Assembly (NCBI GenBank): GCA_964019695.1
Contig: OZ026526.1
Location: 6,281,254 to 6,345,253, forward strand
DNA length: 64,000 nt
Direction: 5' to 3'
DNA from: Loripinus fragilis
Lineage: Eukaryota; Mollusca; Bivalvia; Lucinida; Lucinidae
Shown here one piece after another: positions 61,476-64,000 of this stretch. The position numbers and the translations under genes are program-made. Numbering within the stretch: position 1 is the first letter of the stretch; every line of letters starts with the position of its first letter. The notes under the pieces were generated by a model, which had not been told where the DNA came from, did not search any database, and was given only the letters and a program-made list of their open reading frames with translations.

Positions 61476-62815
61476 CATATTGGTCCCATGTGCAGATCCT
61501 GTATTCTGCCCCCCCCCACCCACAAAAATTCCTGGATCCAGGCATGGGTCTGCCCATCTGTAAATTCTTCCATTGAAAATTGTAAACTGATCAATTAAGG
61601 AGATTAGCATGTTTGGAAGTGTCAATTGATGCACACCTTTAATCATCTTAATATTACTCACGCTAGAGAACCTCTGTACTCGAACTTCGCAGTCGTCGCG
61701 TGGTGGTCACAGTCGACGAGTGGAAAAAATGGCAAGTTTATGTGCACCTTGCTGTTGAAAAGGGTAATAAATGTCTTAATATTTTACTTCTGAGAGTATT
61801 TTTGGCTGATTTTTGTCAGTAATATATCAAGCTTTGTATCTGCGAAACAATACGTGTGTGTGTTAAGCGATAGTCAATACAGCGCCTTTAATTTATACAA
61901 AGGAGGTGATTTTTCTCAAAAAAAAGGATGAAAGAATTTTTTTGTTCATATTCTGAAATTTATGCTTACTTTAGATAAAACGCTAAATACCATGGCTTTA
62001 ATGTGCAAAAGTTTGAAATCTGTGGGTAGAGCATTTTGAAAGTTATTCAAGTATTTAATACTGTACGCACAGTTCTCTACATCGGGTGTTCTGGCCCAAT
62101 GATCAGGTGCTCCTGTACACAGTCGTCTGGATTAGATAAAAGAGAACTGTACGCATATGTCGCGGGTTGCCCATGCTATATTTGAGCCAGCACATGTGTT
62201 TTGGGATACGTGTTGCATTTTCGACCAACGAAAACCCAGGCAAGCCTGTGCAGACTCGCATTAGCCTTTGGTACTAATATACACACAGTATGGATGAAGA
62301 TAAAGACTCGAAACAAAATTTGGTCCCCTAGTCCAACTAGATGTGTCATGTCTTTAACTGACCAACGCAACGCCACCTTAGCAGGTGACATGCCCCCATT
62401 AACAAATTCAGACGTGTTCAATCTTCCAATCAAACTCATGGTCAGTGGATTTAACTCGTTGCATGCTGGGATATTTTCTATCATTTTTGTCGTCTGCTGA
62501 TTTTACCTGATCTGGGTCCAAACTGTTTACTAGGGTTATCAGCAGGCAGCACTTGCATATAAATAGTGTGGTCAGGCGCCCGTATAAACTAGCACCCCGG
62601 GCAGTCCAAAATCAATTTCATGGTATTGTCCAATTCGCGCCGGTTCGACACGGAGGTGACAAGTCAAGAGATCTTTAAAATTGTAGGTATACTTTCCAGT
62701 ATCTCACCTCTGGAAAACGGAACAAACCTTTAATAGTCCACGTGTCAGATAAATCAAAATGGTAAATTGTTGGCATTCCATTGCTAATTTACAGCCACAA
62801 AGCGATCACGGTCCA
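61476..62815. other. Intergenic, no gene supported
   Basis: A repeat-like stretch at 62190-62480 gives open frames on both strands, which suggests a palindrome rather than a gene. Half of a family H unit (gatctgggtccaaactgttt) lies at 62509-62531. Confidence 0.5.
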
Positions 62816-62819
62816 CAAA

Positions 62820-63178
62820 GGGGGGGGGGGCACTCTGATACTGTTTGATACATGCGTAGGCTCGGAGCATTTTTTGGAGGTTTAAATTTTTGAGTTACAT
62901 TATTTTGGGGGTTTCAGAAATATCAATATTTTGGGGATATTAAGTTTTTAAGGATATTTTTGGGGGTCACGACAAAATTGAACTAGTTTTAGGTGTCTCT
63001 TCTATGTATTTAAGGGTCTTTTTTTAAGGTAAATGTACAGAATGAGAATATTTTTGCAAGGCAAAAATTTCAAATATTTTTTGGGGTGCTTGATATTCCC
63101 GATATATTTTGGCGGCAAACGGTAGATGCTGGGCCCAATCCTACGTATGAAGAAAAAGTGAGAGTACCCCCCCCCCCC
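62820..63178. repeat. Family U element, second copy
   Basis: gggggggcactctgatac...catgcgtaggctcgga to gcccaatcctacgtatgaag and gagagtacccccc; (CA)n follows at 63180. Confidence 0.75.
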
Positions 63179-63859
63179 CCACACACACACACACATACAC
63201 GCACACACATACACACACTCACCCTGGGTCACAGTCTATGATGAGAACTCGCAAGCTAGGTGAACTGTGATGGCTGATTGAGATAATTTCTGGCGATTTT
63301 ATAGAGGATGCTTCTTGTTTATCATACATGTATTAAATCTGAACGTATGTTGATCTATGCTCTACGGGAGTTCGGCTTATTCTATATTCTGGAGCTCCTA
63401 ATGGTCCGTGATCGTAGTAAAATTATGGGTTAATCTCACAATAGTTTTCAACCCCGTAAGGCCAAGCTACCCACACCATAATCTAATTATCACACACAGA
63501 ACCGGTTTCATCCCCAAAATGTTACATGGCAATGTATCAGCGGATATCTCCCAAAAAAAATCGGAGGATAAGATAAACAAGAATATTTAACAATGAACTT
63601 TAAAACGCATTACATATTTTCCTTTTCAGTATAAAGGGGTTAGCACACTGAAGTTATATTTAATGCATGCATGTATAGCTCTCTAATGAGAATAGGCCTG
63701 TATTTGGGATAAAAATTGCATCTTCATTCTTGTTTAAGTATGCGAGCAGCGAATGCTCGGATACACAGGCTCGCATGAGCCTCGGCTTTTCGTCAAAAAT
63801 CTCCTGTGCTGCCTTAGTACCAGAAGAATTTGTAATTAGCCTGTGAATACTTAGTAAGC

Positions 63860-63960
63860 ACGTTAAATCGGGCCACTATCGGCGCGCAAGCAAAACGCAT
63901 GTCCGAACGGTGTTTCGCTGGCGGGCCGATAGTGGCCCGAGATTGGATACTGGCTGGGAA
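63860..63960. repeat. Palindrome of the family K core
   Basis: tcgggccactatcggcgcgc aagcaaaacgc / ggtgtttcgctggcgggccg atagtggcccga, as in the centre of several family K units. Confidence 0.75.
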
Positions 63961-64000
63961 TATAATCTGCCGAGGTCGACCGTTAAATAGTTTAACTGTC

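Noticed and set aside
61193..61661. Overlapping ORFs on both strands, up to 127 residues
   Set aside because: Generated by the (TGTA/TGTG)n microsatellite and a partial SINE.

Overview
Overview. The window is AT-rich, intron-rich eukaryotic DNA, best explained as a metazoan genome and probably a bivalve-type mollusc. This rests on animal-type genes with GT-AG introns, tRNA-derived SINEs, mariner and non-LTR remnants, and a very dense population of hairpin MITE-like elements. The species assignment is inference. There are no operons or prokaryotic genes, and almost every long open frame outside the genes below is a by-product of repeats.

Genes. (1) Minus strand, 20972 down to 138 and off the left edge: the first ~398 residues of a xanthine dehydrogenase/aldehyde oxidase family molybdo-flavoenzyme. 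I assembled 13 exons whose splice phases all agree; they give both [2Fe-2S] domains with all eight cysteines and most of the FAD domain. Exon 12 exists as FIVE tandem copies (1074-1750, period 145-147 bp). Each copy is 91 nt, so using more than one breaks the frame, and two copies have lost the acceptor AG. Fragments of exon 10 are duplicated nearby. (2) Minus strand, 37492-34581: a complete two-coding-exon gene for a 308-residue, ~8-TM protein with a TspO/MBR-like signature, plus a likely 5' UTR exon near 40.73 kb. (3) Minus strand, 57775-51315: a complete two-coding-exon HIG1 domain protein (HIGD1-like, 98 residues, mitochondrial inner membrane). (4) Minor pieces: a SWIM-type zinc-finger exon (+, 23.55-23.73 kb), the second half of a THAP domain (-, 24.3-24.58 kb), a decayed mariner transposase (+, 28.6-29.4 kb), a reverse transcriptase 3' fragment (+, 2.66-3.3 kb) inside the XDH-like gene, and one unrecognised candidate exon at 60.65 kb.

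Layout. 0-21 kb is the XDH-like gene, its introns loaded with hairpin elements. 21-34.5 kb is mostly intergenic: a diverged tandem duplication, the SWIM and THAP fragments, mariner and several MITEs. 34.5-41 kb holds the TspO-like gene. 41-51 kb is intergenic, with an apparently identical 2 x 570 bp tandem duplication. 51.3-57.8 kb is the HIGD1-like gene; its intron carries a ~420 bp palindrome next to the exon 2 acceptor and three long phrase-like tandem repeats. 58-64 kb contains a 2.07 kb foldback element with 552 bp inverted arms, microsatellites and MITEs.

The three main genes share a strand but no obvious pathway. The main point of interest is the exon array in the FAD domain of the XDH-like gene, a candidate for mutually exclusive splicing or for exon-array decay.
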